From Lutimaribacter degradans (GTDB lineage Bacteria; Pseudomonadota; Alphaproteobacteria; Rhodobacterales; Rhodobacteraceae): a stretch of DNA of 64,000 bases. Each line of letters opens with the position of its first letter. The stretch's first letter is position 1. Below are positions 7,856 through 16,461 of this stretch, piece by piece. A model generated the notes under the pieces. It saw only the letters and a program-made list of their open reading frames with translations, ran no database searches and was not told the DNA's origin. The position numbers and the translations under genes are program-made. Where the stretch lies: assembly GCF_023703375.1 (NCBI RefSeq), contig NZ_JAMQGO010000012.1, positions 1 to 64,000 of the forward strand, in the 5' to 3' direction.

Positions 7856-8092
7856 TTACTGGTACCGGCCCACGCAATAGCGTGACCCGCGATACATAAC
7901 GGACGCGCGTGGCGGGCAGCCTGTCGCCGTCCTGGGCATTTCGGCGTAATACATCTGGTTTAGCTCTGCCTGGGCACGCTCGCGCGCTGTCATGTCGGCA
8001 CTGGCGGCGGCGCCGGGCGCCCGGTGGCCGGTGTTTGTGCAACCGGCAACCAGCCCGGCCGTCATTAGCGCGAAAACCAGGCGATGCATCAT
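7856..8092 (-). CDS. Small lipoprotein encoded between sdhA and sdhB
   Basis: A 78-residue protein with a lipoprotein signal: Met-Met-His-Arg, a hydrophobic stretch and the lipobox LVAGC (Cys near residue 18). The mature part is short and contains a helix rich in Ala and Glu ([17 protein letters not shown]). It ends with [17 protein letters not shown], whose two cysteines could form a disulfide in the periplasm. Its ATG overlaps the sdhA stop codon in an ATGA arrangement, so it is translationally coupled to sdhA, and sdhB starts 49 bases later. The function is unknown. The position suggests a link to complex II assembly or simply co-expression. Confidence 0.8.
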   Translation of the reverse strand: MMHRLVFALMTAGLVAGCTNTGHRAPGAAASADMTARERAQAELNQMYYAEMPRTATGCPPRASVMYRGSRYCVGRYQ

Positions 8093-9897
8093 CAGAATGT
8101 CCTTGCCTTGGGGGCGATCTTTTCAATCGCGATCCCGCCCTGCTGTTCGTTCGTGAGCGGGTCAGTGATCACCTCGCGATAGGTCAGGGCGGCCTTGTTG
8201 CCATCAACATGCGCGATCGTGTGCACACGCCAGTTTTCGTCGTCACGCTCGGGGTGATCCTCGTGCGCGTGGGCGCCGCGGCTTTCCTTGCGTGCCTCGG
8301 CCCCGGCGATGGTGGCCAGCGCGTTTGGCATCAGGTTGGTCAGCTCCAGCGTTTCCATCAGGTCGCTGTTCCAGACCAGGCTGCGGTCGGTGACCTTGAT
8401 ATCGTCGAGCTTGGCGGCGATGCCCGTCATCTTGTCGAGCCCTTCCTTCAGCGTGTCCGAGGCGCGGAACACCGCGGCGTCGGATTGCATCGTGCGCTGC
8501 ATCTCAAGGCGCAGTTCCGCCGTGGGCGTGCCACCGTCGGCGTGGCGCAGGCCATCGAAACGGTCGAACGCCTTGTCGATCGCGGCGGTGTTGAGCGGCG
8601 GCGTCGGTGCCTCGGGGTCGACCGTCTTGCCGGCGCGGATCGCGGCGGCGCGGCCGAACACCACGAGGTCAATCAGGCTGTTCGACCCAAGGCGGTTCGC
8701 CCCGTGCACCGAGGCGCAACCGGCCTCGCCCACGGCCATCAGGCCGGGCACGATTGCGTTCGGGTCGTCCTTGGTGGGGTTGATCACCTCGCCCCAGTAA
8801 TTCGTGGGGATGCCGCCCATGTTGTAATGCACGGTGGGCAGAACCGGGATCGGTTCTTTCGTGACATCGACACCGGCAAAGATCTTGGCGCTTTCCGAGA
8901 TACCCGGCAGGCGTTCGGCCAATGCCTCGGCCGGCAGGTGCGACAGGTTCAGGTGAATGTGGTCGCCATGCTCACCCACACCGCGGCCTTCGCGGATTTC
9001 CATCGTCATCGAGCGGCTGACATAGTCGCGCGGGGCCAGGTCCTTGTAGTTGGGGGCGTAGCGTTCCATGAACCGCTCCCCCTCGGAGTTGGTCAGGTAC
9101 CCGCCTTCGCCGCGCGCGCCTTCGGTGATCAGGCAGCCCGAGCCGTAGATGCCAGTGGGGTGGAACTGCACGAATTCCATGTCCTGAAGGGCCAGCCCGG
9201 CACGGGCAACCATTCCGCCGCCGTCGCCGGTGCAGGTATGGGCGCTGGTCGCGCTGAAATAGGCACGACCGTAACCGCCGGTGGCCAGCACGACCATCTT
9301 GGCGTTGAAGACATGCATGGTGCCGTCGTCCAGCTTCCAGCAGACGACGCCGGTGCAGACGCCATCATCGCTCATGATCAGGTCGATGGCGAAATACTCG
9401 ATGTAGAACTCGGCGTTGTTCTTGAGGCTTTGGCCATACAGCGTGTGCAGGATGGCATGGCCGGTGCGGTCGGCCGCGGCACATGTGCGCTGCACCGGCG
9501 GGCCTTCGCCGAACTCGGTGGTGTGGCCGCCGAACGGGCGCTGATAGATCTTGCCCTCTTCGGTCCGGCTGAACGGAACGCCGTAATGCTCAAGCTCGTA
9601 AACGGCCTTGGGCGCCTCGCGCGCGAGATATTCCATCGCATCCGTGTCGCCCAGCCAGTCAGACCCCTTGACGGTGTCGTACATGTGCCACTGCCAATGG
9701 TCGGGGCCCATGTTCGACAGCGACGCGGCGATGCCGCCTTGTGCCGCGACCGTGTGCGAGCGGGTTGGAAAGACCTTGGTGACGCATGCGGTGCGCAGGC
9801 CCTGCTCGGCCATGCCCAGCGTGGCGCGTAGCCCGGCACCGCCGGCACCGACGACGACAACGTCGTAATCATGCGTCTCGTATTCGTAAGAAGCCAT
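8092..9897 (-). CDS. sdhA: Succinate dehydrogenase flavoprotein subunit
   Basis: A 601-residue SdhA, the catalytic subunit that oxidises succinate to fumarate with covalently bound FAD. The Rossmann motif [12 protein letters not shown] is near residue 17. The flavinylated His lies in [15 protein letters not shown] (near 47). The dicarboxylate-binding HPTGIYGSG and [11 protein letters not shown] segments and the [17 protein letters not shown] region follow in the normal order. The gene is downstream of sdhD by 18 bases, and its stop overlaps the start of the lipoprotein gene. Length and motifs are fully conserved. Confidence 0.98.
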   Translation of the reverse strand: MASYEYETHDYDVVVVGAGGAGLRATLGMAEQGLRTACVTKVFPTRSHTVAAQGGIAASLSNMGPDHWQWHMYDTVKGSDWLGDTDAMEYLAREAPKAVYELEHYGVPFSRTEEGKIYQRPFGGHTTEFGEGPPVQRTCAAADRTGHAILHTLYGQSLKNNAEFYIEYFAIDLIMSDDGVCTGVVCWKLDDGTMHVFNAKMVVLATGGYGRAYFSATSAHTCTGDGGGMVARAGLALQDMEFVQFHPTGIYGSGCLITEGARGEGGYLTNSEGERFMERYAPNYKDLAPRDYVSRSMTMEIREGRGVGEHGDHIHLNLSHLPAEALAERLPGISESAKIFAGVDVTKEPIPVLPTVHYNMGGIPTNYWGEVINPTKDDPNAIVPGLMAVGEAGCASVHGANRLGSNSLIDLVVFGRAAAIRAGKTVDPEAPTPPLNTAAIDKAFDRFDGLRHADGGTPTAELRLEMQRTMQSDAAVFRASDTLKEGLDKMTGIAAKLDDIKVTDRSLVWNSDLMETLELTNLMPNALATIAGAEARKESRGAHAHEDHPERDDENWRVHTIAHVDGNKAALTYREVITDPLTNEQQGGIAIEKIAPKARTF

Positions 9898-9915
9898 GTT
9901 GCTGTGTCTCCGGTG

Positions 9916-10287
9916 TTAAAGCGCGATCTTGGCGATGGCGAAAAGCCCGGTCGCCATGGCGGCATAGGACAGGCAGGTCACCAGGATCAGAGTGATTTTT
10001 TGCGCAGTTCCGTGCACGTAATCCTCGATCAGGACCTGGGCACCATCGTTGAAATGCTTCCATCCGATGATGAAGGTTAGCGCGGCTACCAGCGCGGGAA
10101 AGGGCCGGGCGAAATAGGTTGTCACTTCTTCGTAGGAGCCGCCGAGGGCGGGCCCGAAGGTGAACACGAAAAGGGGCACCAGGATCAGCAGCGCGACGGA
10201 AGAAACCTTCATCGCCCAGAAATGATGCACGCCGGATTTGGCCGAGCCGAGGCCGGTGGCGCGTTTGCGGTCGGTCAGGTAACGCAT
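9916..10287 (-). CDS. sdhD: Succinate dehydrogenase membrane anchor subunit
   Basis: A 123-residue hydrophobic anchor with three transmembrane helices: about residues 27-48, 60-82 and 92-120. The third-helix region has WKHFNDGAQVLIEDYVHG, whose His and Asp-Tyr residues match the heme b and ubiquinone region of alphaproteobacterial SdhD. It anchors SdhA/SdhB to the inner membrane and contributes to quinone reduction. It starts 14 bases after sdhC. Confidence 0.95.
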   Translation of the reverse strand: MRYLTDRKRATGLGSAKSGVHHFWAMKVSSVALLILVPLFVFTFGPALGGSYEEVTTYFARPFPALVAALTFIIGWKHFNDGAQVLIEDYVHGTAQKITLILVTCLSYAAMATGLFAIAKIAL

Positions 10288-10300
10288 GTCTGGCCTCCTT

Positions 10301-10684
10301 TCACACGATCAGCAGGGTCAGGATGGTCAGCACGACCGAACCGATGATGCAGGCCCAGCCAAGCTTTTCCGCAATGTCCAGTTCCAGCATCATCGCGTTG
10401 TCCCAGACCAGGTGACGTATGCCGGCAAGGGTGTGATACCAAAGACCCAGCACGCTGAGGGCCAGGACAAGATCGCCAAACCAGCTGCGCAGGAACCCGT
10501 CGGCGATCGCGAAATACTCGGGCCCAGAGGATGCGGCGAGAAACCACCACGTGATGAGAAGCCCCGCCACCACGAGGGCGTTGCCAGTGATCCGTGTCAG
10601 GATCGAAGACAGCGAAGTGATCTGTGGGCGGTATATGGAAAGGTGCGGTGAAAGTGGGCGGTTGCCCCGGTTTACATCAGCCAT
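10301..10684 (-). CDS. sdhC: Succinate dehydrogenase cytochrome b556 subunit
   Basis: A 127-residue cytochrome b subunit. The N-terminal signature RPLSPHLSIYRPQ with SILTRITG, and the heme-ligand segment WYHTLAGIRHLVWD near residue 82, identify it. Three membrane helices are present. It is the first gene of the sdh operon, and the twin TGTGATCACA element lies 137-167 bases upstream of its start. Confidence 0.97.
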   Translation of the reverse strand: MADVNRGNRPLSPHLSIYRPQITSLSSILTRITGNALVVAGLLITWWFLAASSGPEYFAIADGFLRSWFGDLVLALSVLGLWYHTLAGIRHLVWDNAMMLELDIAEKLGWACIIGSVVLTILTLLIV

Positions 10685-10820
10685 TGGTCGTCCCTTGGTG
10701 CTTGCACACGACGGTATACCCGGTGTCGCGCTGTGTTTTGCATTGTTTTAGCGCCTATGTCACGCGCGCAAACCCCCGTCACGGCATTATTTCGGCGCAA
10801 ATTGCCGCAATAGCCCGGTT

Positions 10821-10851
10821 TGTGATCACATGGTCTGACACCGTGATCACA
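10821..10851. promoter_or_regulatory. Twin TGTGATCACA operator upstream of sdhC
   Basis: TGTGATCACA (10821-10830) and CGTGATCACA (10842-10851) are two palindromes whose centres are 21 bp apart, two turns of the helix. A nearly identical pair with the same spacing and the same TTTGTGATCACA / GTGATCACAAAA flanks stands upstream of sucC (16322-16352). The recurrence at two TCA-cycle operons makes a shared transcription-factor site the best explanation. The factor is not identified. Confidence 0.75.
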
Positions 10852-10865
10852 AAAATGCAGAGCGC

Positions 10866-11072
10866 TCATCGAAGGGCGAATCCCATCGCGACCAGGGCTT
10901 GCGTGGCGCGAGTCTTTTGCTCGGGCTCGCCGAAAAGAACACAATCGTTAAGGTCGTGAACCAGGCTGCTAAGCTGCTTCTTGTTTCGCATTTCACAGAT
11001 GAGGTCGGCGATCGTCTCGCTTGGCGCGGCAAGTATCGCATCAATCGCCTTTTGGGTGTCTTTTGGCAACAT
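10866..11072 (-). CDS. Hypothetical 68-aa protein
   Basis: A 68-residue soluble, mostly helical protein (MLPKDTQKAIDAIL, then AAPSETIADLICEMRNKKQL and a C-terminal EQKTRATQALVAMGF). The ATG at 11072 was preferred over the upstream start at 11141 because GGAAG lies seven bases before it. The protein contains one Cys in the middle and one near the N-terminal third, but no recognised motif. It lies upstream of the sdh operon on the same strand. The twin operator sits between its stop and sdhC, so it is probably transcribed separately. Its function is unknown. Confidence 0.6.
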   Translation of the reverse strand: MLPKDTQKAIDAILAAPSETIADLICEMRNKKQLSSLVHDLNDCVLFGEPEQKTRATQALVAMGFALR

Positions 11073-11186
11073 AGCCAGGCTTCCACGCTGATTCTGTTCT
11101 CTCCCCGAAGGCAATGTAACGCCTTGGTAACGGGCAGTCACAACCTTTTCGCCCCGGCCCCGTGGCCAGCCGGCGCGCCGGCACCG

Positions 11187-12218
11187 TCAGATCGGCATCA
11201 GCGCCCAGTAATCCAGGTCGAGCAGAACGTCGGGCAGGTATTTGCCATCCTCGCCCTTCAGCGCAAAGGGGGCACCGCCCCTGGTCGCCACCAGCCGCAG
11301 GCGGATTGCCCCGACGCCGGGGGCGTTGGTTTTGGCCTTATCCAACACCTCGGACCATGCCTTGACGGTCAGCCCGCTGAAGCACGGGTTGGCATGTGCC
11401 CCGCCATTGAGCCCCACGATCATCTGCGCGTTGGCCAGCCCGTTGAACGACAGCGCGCGCGCCATCGATATGACGTGCCCGCCATAGATAAGGCGTTGCC
11501 CATCGGGGCGGAACGTGGCGTCGAAATGCACCTTTGCGGTATTCTGCCAAAGGCGGGTGGCCATCATGTGCTCGGCCTCTTCCACGGTCACGCCGTCGAC
11601 GTGATCAATGGTTTCGCCCACTTCGTAATCGCCCCAGCGGTGCGGCTCCCCGGCCAGGGTGAAATCGTAGTTGCTGAAATCAAGCCCCTCGGGAATCACC
11701 AGGTCATCGACCGAAAGCACCTTTTTCAGGTCCGGCACCACCGTGTCGGGGGCGGGTGCGTCTGGGTTGCTCTTGCGCACCATCACCCAGCGGACATAGT
11801 CCAACACCACTTCGTCGCGCTGGTTCATGCCGCGGGTGCGGACGTAAACCACGCCCGTCTTGCCGTTGGAATTCTGCTTCAGGCCGATCACCTCGGACGA
11901 TGACCGCAACGTATCCCCGGCATAGACCGGGCGCAGCCAGCGGCCTTCGGCGTAACCCAGGTTCGCGACCGCGTTCAGTGACACGTCGGGCACGGTTTTG
12001 CCAAATACCACGTGAAACGCCGCGAGGTCATCGAGCGGGCTTTCGGGCAAGCCACAGCCGCGCGCGAACTCGTCAGAGGAATAAAGCGCATGACGCGCGG
12101 GATAAAGCGCATGATACAATGCGCGTTCGCCCGCGCCCACTGTGCGGGGCACGGCGTGGTCGATCACCTGGCCGACCTGGTAATCCTCGAAAAAGCGGCC
12201 CGGGTTGGTCTTGGCCAT
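11187..12218 (-). CDS. mch: Mesaconyl-CoA (2-methylfumaryl-CoA) hydratase
   Basis: A 343-residue protein with two MaoC-like hotdog domains. It is the hydratase that converts mesaconyl-C1-CoA to beta-methylmalyl-CoA in the ethylmalonyl-CoA pathway. The first domain covers about residues 10-150 (GRFFEDYQVGQVIDH..., RPVYAGDTLRSSSEV) and the second about 170-340 (WGDYEVGETIDHVDGVTVEEAEHM; a catalytic Asp/His region near HFDATF and RLIYGGHVISMARAL). The start at 12218 gives the canonical N-terminus MAKTNPGRFFEDY. From memory, in Rhodobacter sphaeroides the same order mch-DUF1737-NnrU-mcl2 lies between the sdh and suc genes. Confidence 0.9.
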   Translation of the reverse strand: MAKTNPGRFFEDYQVGQVIDHAVPRTVGAGERALYHALYPARHALYSSDEFARGCGLPESPLDDLAAFHVVFGKTVPDVSLNAVANLGYAEGRWLRPVYAGDTLRSSSEVIGLKQNSNGKTGVVYVRTRGMNQRDEVVLDYVRWVMVRKSNPDAPAPDTVVPDLKKVLSVDDLVIPEGLDFSNYDFTLAGEPHRWGDYEVGETIDHVDGVTVEEAEHMMATRLWQNTAKVHFDATFRPDGQRLIYGGHVISMARALSFNGLANAQMIVGLNGGAHANPCFSGLTVKAWSEVLDKAKTNAPGVGAIRLRLVATRGGAPFALKGEDGKYLPDVLLDLDYWALMPI

Positions 12219-12220
12219 GG

Positions 12221-12424
12221 TCACTGCTCTCCAAGCTTGATTTCGGGGGAATAGGTGCCCGATGTTTCCTTCACTACGGCCTGCCCGCAGCGCATGACGC
12301 CGTTTGCCGCGTCGAAGGAATAGGTGGGGCTGCCATGCAGCGCCCAGCCCTTGTTCAGTGCCTCGGTCACTTTGTGACAAAAGGCCGAGCTGTCATCAGC
12401 CGTCAGGAAACGGTAAAGTTTCAT
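12221..12424 (-). CDS. DUF1737 domain protein
   Basis: A 67-residue protein that matches the DUF1737 layout: MKLYRFLTADDSSAFCHKV, a helix leading to LNKGWALHGSPTYSFD, and a conserved C-terminal half with MRCGQAVVKE. These small proteins are common in bacteria, often near acyl-CoA metabolism genes, and have no established function. It lies immediately upstream of mch (2 bases between stop and start) and 4 bases downstream of the NnrU gene, so it belongs to the mcl2-nnrU-DUF1737-mch transcription unit. Confidence 0.8.
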   Translation of the reverse strand: MKLYRFLTADDSSAFCHKVTEALNKGWALHGSPTYSFDAANGVMRCGQAVVKETSGTYSPEIKLGEQ

Positions 12425-12428
12425 GGCG

Positions 12429-12974
12429 CTACCCCGGGAAGGGCGAGACGCCCAGCCAGAAGTGGATGGCCGAGATCACGGCAAAGGCGACGATCGTGAT
12501 GCCAACGAGGATCACGTCGCGCTTGGCCTCGCCCGGTTGTGGGGCCACCCATGGCTCTGACCTGTTGATGAGGATAACCTCGACCACGGCCCAGGCCAGC
12601 AGCCCGCCGAACAGGATGATCGAGGCCAGGTCGCCGTTGACGATCAGGTGCGCGAATGCCCAGATCTTGACGCTGGCCAGTTGCGGATGGCGGAACCGCG
12701 CGCGCAGCCGGCCCTTGGAATGCGACAGCGCGAAAAAGAACACCGCGACCAGCATCAGCAAGTTGTTCAGGTGCGTGGTCCAGCTGGGCGGGTACCAGAC
12801 ATTGATGAACTCGGCCTGGCGATAGCCGAGGATCATAAGGATCAGGCCGGCCAGGATGACCACAGCTGCCAGACCCTTGCCCGCATTTCCCATCGAGTCG
12901 CGCAAGCCAGGGGCCAAGCGTTTGAACAGATGCGCCGCGATCCACAGGACCAGGCCAAGAATTAGAAGTGTCAT
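12429..12974 (-). CDS. NnrU-family membrane protein
   Basis: A 181-residue membrane protein with five hydrophobic segments and the NnrU hallmarks HLFKRLAPGLR near the N-terminus, PPSWTTHLNNLLMLVAVF and FRHPQLASVKIWAFAHLIVNGD in the centre. NnrU was first described with nitric-oxide-responsive genes, and its relatives include NnrS-linked proteins and isoprenoid desaturase-like membrane enzymes. The biochemical role is not known. It is part of the mcl2-mch transcription unit, 12 bases after mcl2. Confidence 0.85.
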   Translation of the reverse strand: MTLLILGLVLWIAAHLFKRLAPGLRDSMGNAGKGLAAVVILAGLILMILGYRQAEFINVWYPPSWTTHLNNLLMLVAVFFFALSHSKGRLRARFRHPQLASVKIWAFAHLIVNGDLASIILFGGLLAWAVVEVILINRSEPWVAPQPGEAKRDVILVGITIVAFAVISAIHFWLGVSPFPG

Positions 12975-12986
12975 GTCGCGCCTCGT

Positions 12987-13838
12987 TTAGAGTGAGGCGA
13001 TGGAGGAGGCCATCGCCAGAACCTTCTTCGCGGTTTCAACATGCAGGTTTTCGACGATTTTACCATCCACAACCGCCACGCCCTGGCCGGCCCGCTCAAC
13101 TTCTTCGAAGGCTTCGATCTGGCGGCGGGCCAACTCGATCTCGTCTTCCGACGGAGAGAAACATTCGTTGGTCACATCGACCTGGGCAGGGTGGATCAGC
13201 GTCTTGCCGTCAAAGCCGAGGTCGCGGCCCTGGTTGCATTCGGCGCGCAGTCCCTCTTCGTCCTTGAACTGGTTATAGACGCCGTCGATGGCCACGACGC
13301 CATGCGCGCGGGCGGCCAGCAGCATGGTTTGCAGCGCCTGCATCATCGGCATGCGGTCGGCGCGGAACCGGCAATTCAGCTCTTTGGCAAGGTCATTGGT
13401 GCCCGCGACAAAGCCGCCCAGCTGTGGGTGCGCGGCGATTTCCAAGGCGTTAAGAACGCCCAAGGGCGTTTCGATCATCGCCCAGATCGGCGTGTCGTTG
13501 CCCAACATGTCGGCCAGCGCCTGCACATCGGCGGCTGAATTCACCTTGGGCAGCAGGAAGGCGTCGCAATCGGCGTCTTTCAACGCGGCAACATCGCCCG
13601 CGCCCCATTCGGTGTCGAGGCCGTTGATGCGAATGACCCTCGCGCGGTTGCCGTATCCGCCCTGGGTCAGTGCCTCATTCAGCGTGTCGCGGGCCGTGTC
13701 TTTCGCGTCGGGCGTTACGGCATCTTCAAGGTCAAAGATGATGGCATCGACGGGCAGGCTCCGGGCCTTTTCCAACGCGCGCTCTTTCGAGCCGGGAATG
13801 TAGAGAACCGAGCGAAAGGGGCGAACTGTGGCGTCCAT
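12987..13838 (-). CDS. mcl2: (3S)-malyl-CoA thioesterase / malyl-CoA lyase-like (Mcl2)
   Basis: A 283-residue protein of the CitE/malyl-CoA lyase superfamily. It has RSVLYIPGSKERALEKA at the N-terminus, DLEDAV with the metal-binding acidic residues near 38, AMIETPLGVLNA near 135, and GFVAGTNDLAKEL. The length is nearer to Mcl2, which hydrolyses (3S)-malyl-CoA to malate, than to the longer lyase Mcl1 (about 318 residues). The position next to mch and nnrU matches the mcl2 locus of R. sphaeroides as remembered. The start at 13838 has GGGAGAG upstream. A true lyase activity cannot be excluded. Confidence 0.82.
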   Translation of the reverse strand: MDATVRPFRSVLYIPGSKERALEKARSLPVDAIIFDLEDAVTPDAKDTARDTLNEALTQGGYGNRARVIRINGLDTEWGAGDVAALKDADCDAFLLPKVNSAADVQALADMLGNDTPIWAMIETPLGVLNALEIAAHPQLGGFVAGTNDLAKELNCRFRADRMPMMQALQTMLLAARAHGVVAIDGVYNQFKDEEGLRAECNQGRDLGFDGKTLIHPAQVDVTNECFSPSEDEIELARRQIEAFEEVERAGQGVAVVDGKIVENLHVETAKKVLAMASSIASL

Positions 13839-14012
13839 GAGTCTCTCCCGTAACAAAGTTGCGCGGGAATTGGCATTTTTTTGCGCAATTGTTCAAGGGC
13901 TTTCTTGCCGCATCGCAGCGAGTGGCGCCGGATTGGTGGCGTTAACCTGCTGTTCACCATTTACGCGGCACTGTTTTCGCGTTCCCGCGGCCAATGGGAA
14001 AAGGAACACGGG

Positions 14013-14318
14013 ATGCGCGCCAGGGCTGTTGTCTTTGCTGTAGCCGTTGCCATGCTGCCCGGCACCCTTGGGGCAGGCGTGGCCAATTGTGCGCCGCGTG
14101 ACAGGGTTGTCCAGCGCCTTGCCCAGGATTATGGCGAAACGCGCCGGTCGATCGGGCTGGGCTCCGGCAATCGGGTGATCGAGCTTTACGCCTCGGACGC
14201 GACAGGAAGCTGGACGATCACGACGACCACGCCGGGCGGGCTGACCTGCCTGGTTGCGACCGGCGAGGCGTTCGAGGCGATGACCGATGCCCTGCCCGTA
14301 AGGGGCGATGACGCCTGA
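14013..14318 (+). CDS. Hypothetical secreted protein (101 aa)
   Basis: A 101-residue protein with a Sec signal peptide (MRARAVVFAVAVAMLPGTLGAGVA) and a short mature part. The mature part has Cys near the cleavage site (ANCAPRDRVVQRLAQDYGE) and a second Cys in GGLTCLVATGEAFE, suggesting a disulfide. The ATG at 14013 was chosen over the frame's earlier codons because AAGGAA lies 9 bases upstream and the signal peptide starts there. The domain resembles uncharacterised secreted proteins of Rhodobacteraceae. It converges on the TSUP gene and abuts its stop. Confidence 0.75.
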   Translation: MRARAVVFAVAVAMLPGTLGAGVANCAPRDRVVQRLAQDYGETRRSIGLGSGNRVIELYASDATGSWTITTTTPGGLTCLVATGEAFEAMTDALPVRGDDA

Positions 14319-15107
14319 TCAGGTCAACCCGTCCCAGATCAGCTTGGTGCCGGTGGCGGTTAGCAACACGTAGGTCAGTGCAAAAAACGCGCGCTCTGGC
14401 ACCAGCCAGTGCGCCCGCACACCCAGCCACGCCCCCAACAGCGCAAAGGGTGCCAGCAGCAGGTCGGCCAGCAAAGTTTGCGCGGTGAAGATCCCCAGAA
14501 AGGCGTAGGGAATGAATTTCACGATGTTGATGACCCAGAACAGAATTACCGTCGTGGCCTGAAAGGTGGTCTTGTCCAGTCGTCGCGACAACAGCCAGAC
14601 GGCCGCCGGTGGCCCGCCCGCGTGGCTGACGAAACTTGTAAAGCCGGCAACCGCCCCCGCCAGCCCCCCGGCCCAAAGCGGCAAGTTGGCCGAGGGCGCG
14701 CGGATCAGCCCCCATTTCTGCGCCAGTTGCCACGCGACGAAGCCGACGGAAATCGTGCCGATCAGAACGCGGAACACATCCGGTTCGGTCATCTGGTAGA
14801 GCCACGCACCCAGCACCACGCCCGGCACGGCCCCGGCAATCAACAGCTTTGCGTCGGGCCAGCTCCACCGCCGCCAATAGGGGCGCAGGGTGCTGATATC
14901 GATCAACATCAGCAAGGGCAGCATGATCCCGAGCGCCTGGCCCGGTTCCAGCACAAGCGCCAGAATCGACGCGCTGGCAAAGGCCGCACCCGAGCCAAAA
15001 CCGCCCTTCGATATGCCGGCGAACGTCACCGCGGGGGCGGCGATCGCGAAAAATGACCAACCGAGTTCCAGCGCCCGTTCCCCCCTTAAGCCCCTTGTTC
15101 TGACCAA
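14319..15107 (-). CDS. TSUP-family sulfite/anion exporter (TauE/SafE)
   Basis: A TSUP (TauE/SafE) permease of about 250-262 residues with eight hydrophobic helices. Both family repeats are visible: GISKGGFGSGAAFASASILAL near the N-terminus and GAVAGFTSFVSHAGGPP in the second half. Substrates in the family are sulfite, sulfoacetate, taurine products or other organic anions. There is no ATG at the beginning. The longest frame begins with TTG at 15107, while a CTG at about 15071 with AGGGGGG upstream is another possible start. The true N-terminus is uncertain. Confidence 0.8.
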   Translation of the reverse strand: MVRTRGLRGERALELGWSFFAIAAPAVTFAGISKGGFGSGAAFASASILALVLEPGQALGIMLPLLMLIDISTLRPYWRRWSWPDAKLLIAGAVPGVVLGAWLYQMTEPDVFRVLIGTISVGFVAWQLAQKWGLIRAPSANLPLWAGGLAGAVAGFTSFVSHAGGPPAAVWLLSRRLDKTTFQATTVILFWVINIVKFIPYAFLGIFTAQTLLADLLLAPFALLGAWLGVRAHWLVPERAFFALTYVLLTATGTKLIWDGLT

Positions 15108-15231
15108 GCTTTACGGACTTCGGGCCTGGGCGAACAGCCCCGGTTTGATGTGGCCGCGCGGGCATCCATCTTGCGCGCGCGGCTTTTTGCGACTACGCCA
15201 ATCGCGAAATTCACACGGAACCGGAGAATAA

Positions 15232-16197
<966 letters not shown>

Positions 16198-16224
16198 TTG
16201 CCCGATCCGTCAGGTGACATTGCG

Positions 16225-16252
16225 AAAGGCCGGGTTCCGACCCGGCCTTTTC
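16225..16252 (+). terminator. Intrinsic terminator of mdh
   Basis: AAAGGCCGGGT and ACCCGGCCTTT form an 11-bp stem around a four-base loop, followed by TTTT. It stands about 28 bases after the mdh stop. Confidence 0.85.
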
Positions 16253-16321
16253 CATTCGCACAAGGGCCGCAGCGCTTTGCATGCTTGGGTTCGATTCCTT
16301 TCCTGATGCGGTGGCAAGATT

Positions 16322-16352
16322 TGTGATCACACGATTTCATCCTGTGATCACA
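16322..16352. promoter_or_regulatory. Twin TGTGATCACA operator upstream of sucC
   Basis: Two perfect TGTGATCACA palindromes (16322-16331 and 16343-16352) lie 21 bp apart centre to centre, 110-140 bases before sucC. The flanks TTTGTGATCACA-N12-GTGATCACAAAA-TGC are shared with the element upstream of sdhC. The arrangement fits a dimer-of-dimers repressor or activator that coordinates the suc and sdh operons. Confidence 0.75.
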
Positions 16353-16461
16353 AAATGCCGAAAAACATGCTGAAAACCGCCTGTGCCGCACAAATCGTTT
16401 AAACATGCCGAAAGCTTGTGCCACTAAGGCTGTCAATCGTAAGCCAAAACGGGACAGCTTC

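Noticed and set aside
7909..9831. 640-codon plus-strand open frame opposite sdhA
   Set aside because: It is an antisense shadow of the strongly conserved sdhA frame. GC-rich genomes give long antisense frames, and its translation has no recognisable domain.
10743..10755. TTTTAGCGCCTA in the sdhC leader as a second GTTAGCGCTAAC-like operator
   Set aside because: Only about half the palindrome matches, and no second copy with fixed spacing was found.
10821..10851. TGTGATCACA read as a CRP site
   Set aside because: CRP sites have TGTGA and TCACA separated by six bases. Here they abut within each palindrome, and the pair is spaced 21 bp, so a different regulator is more likely.
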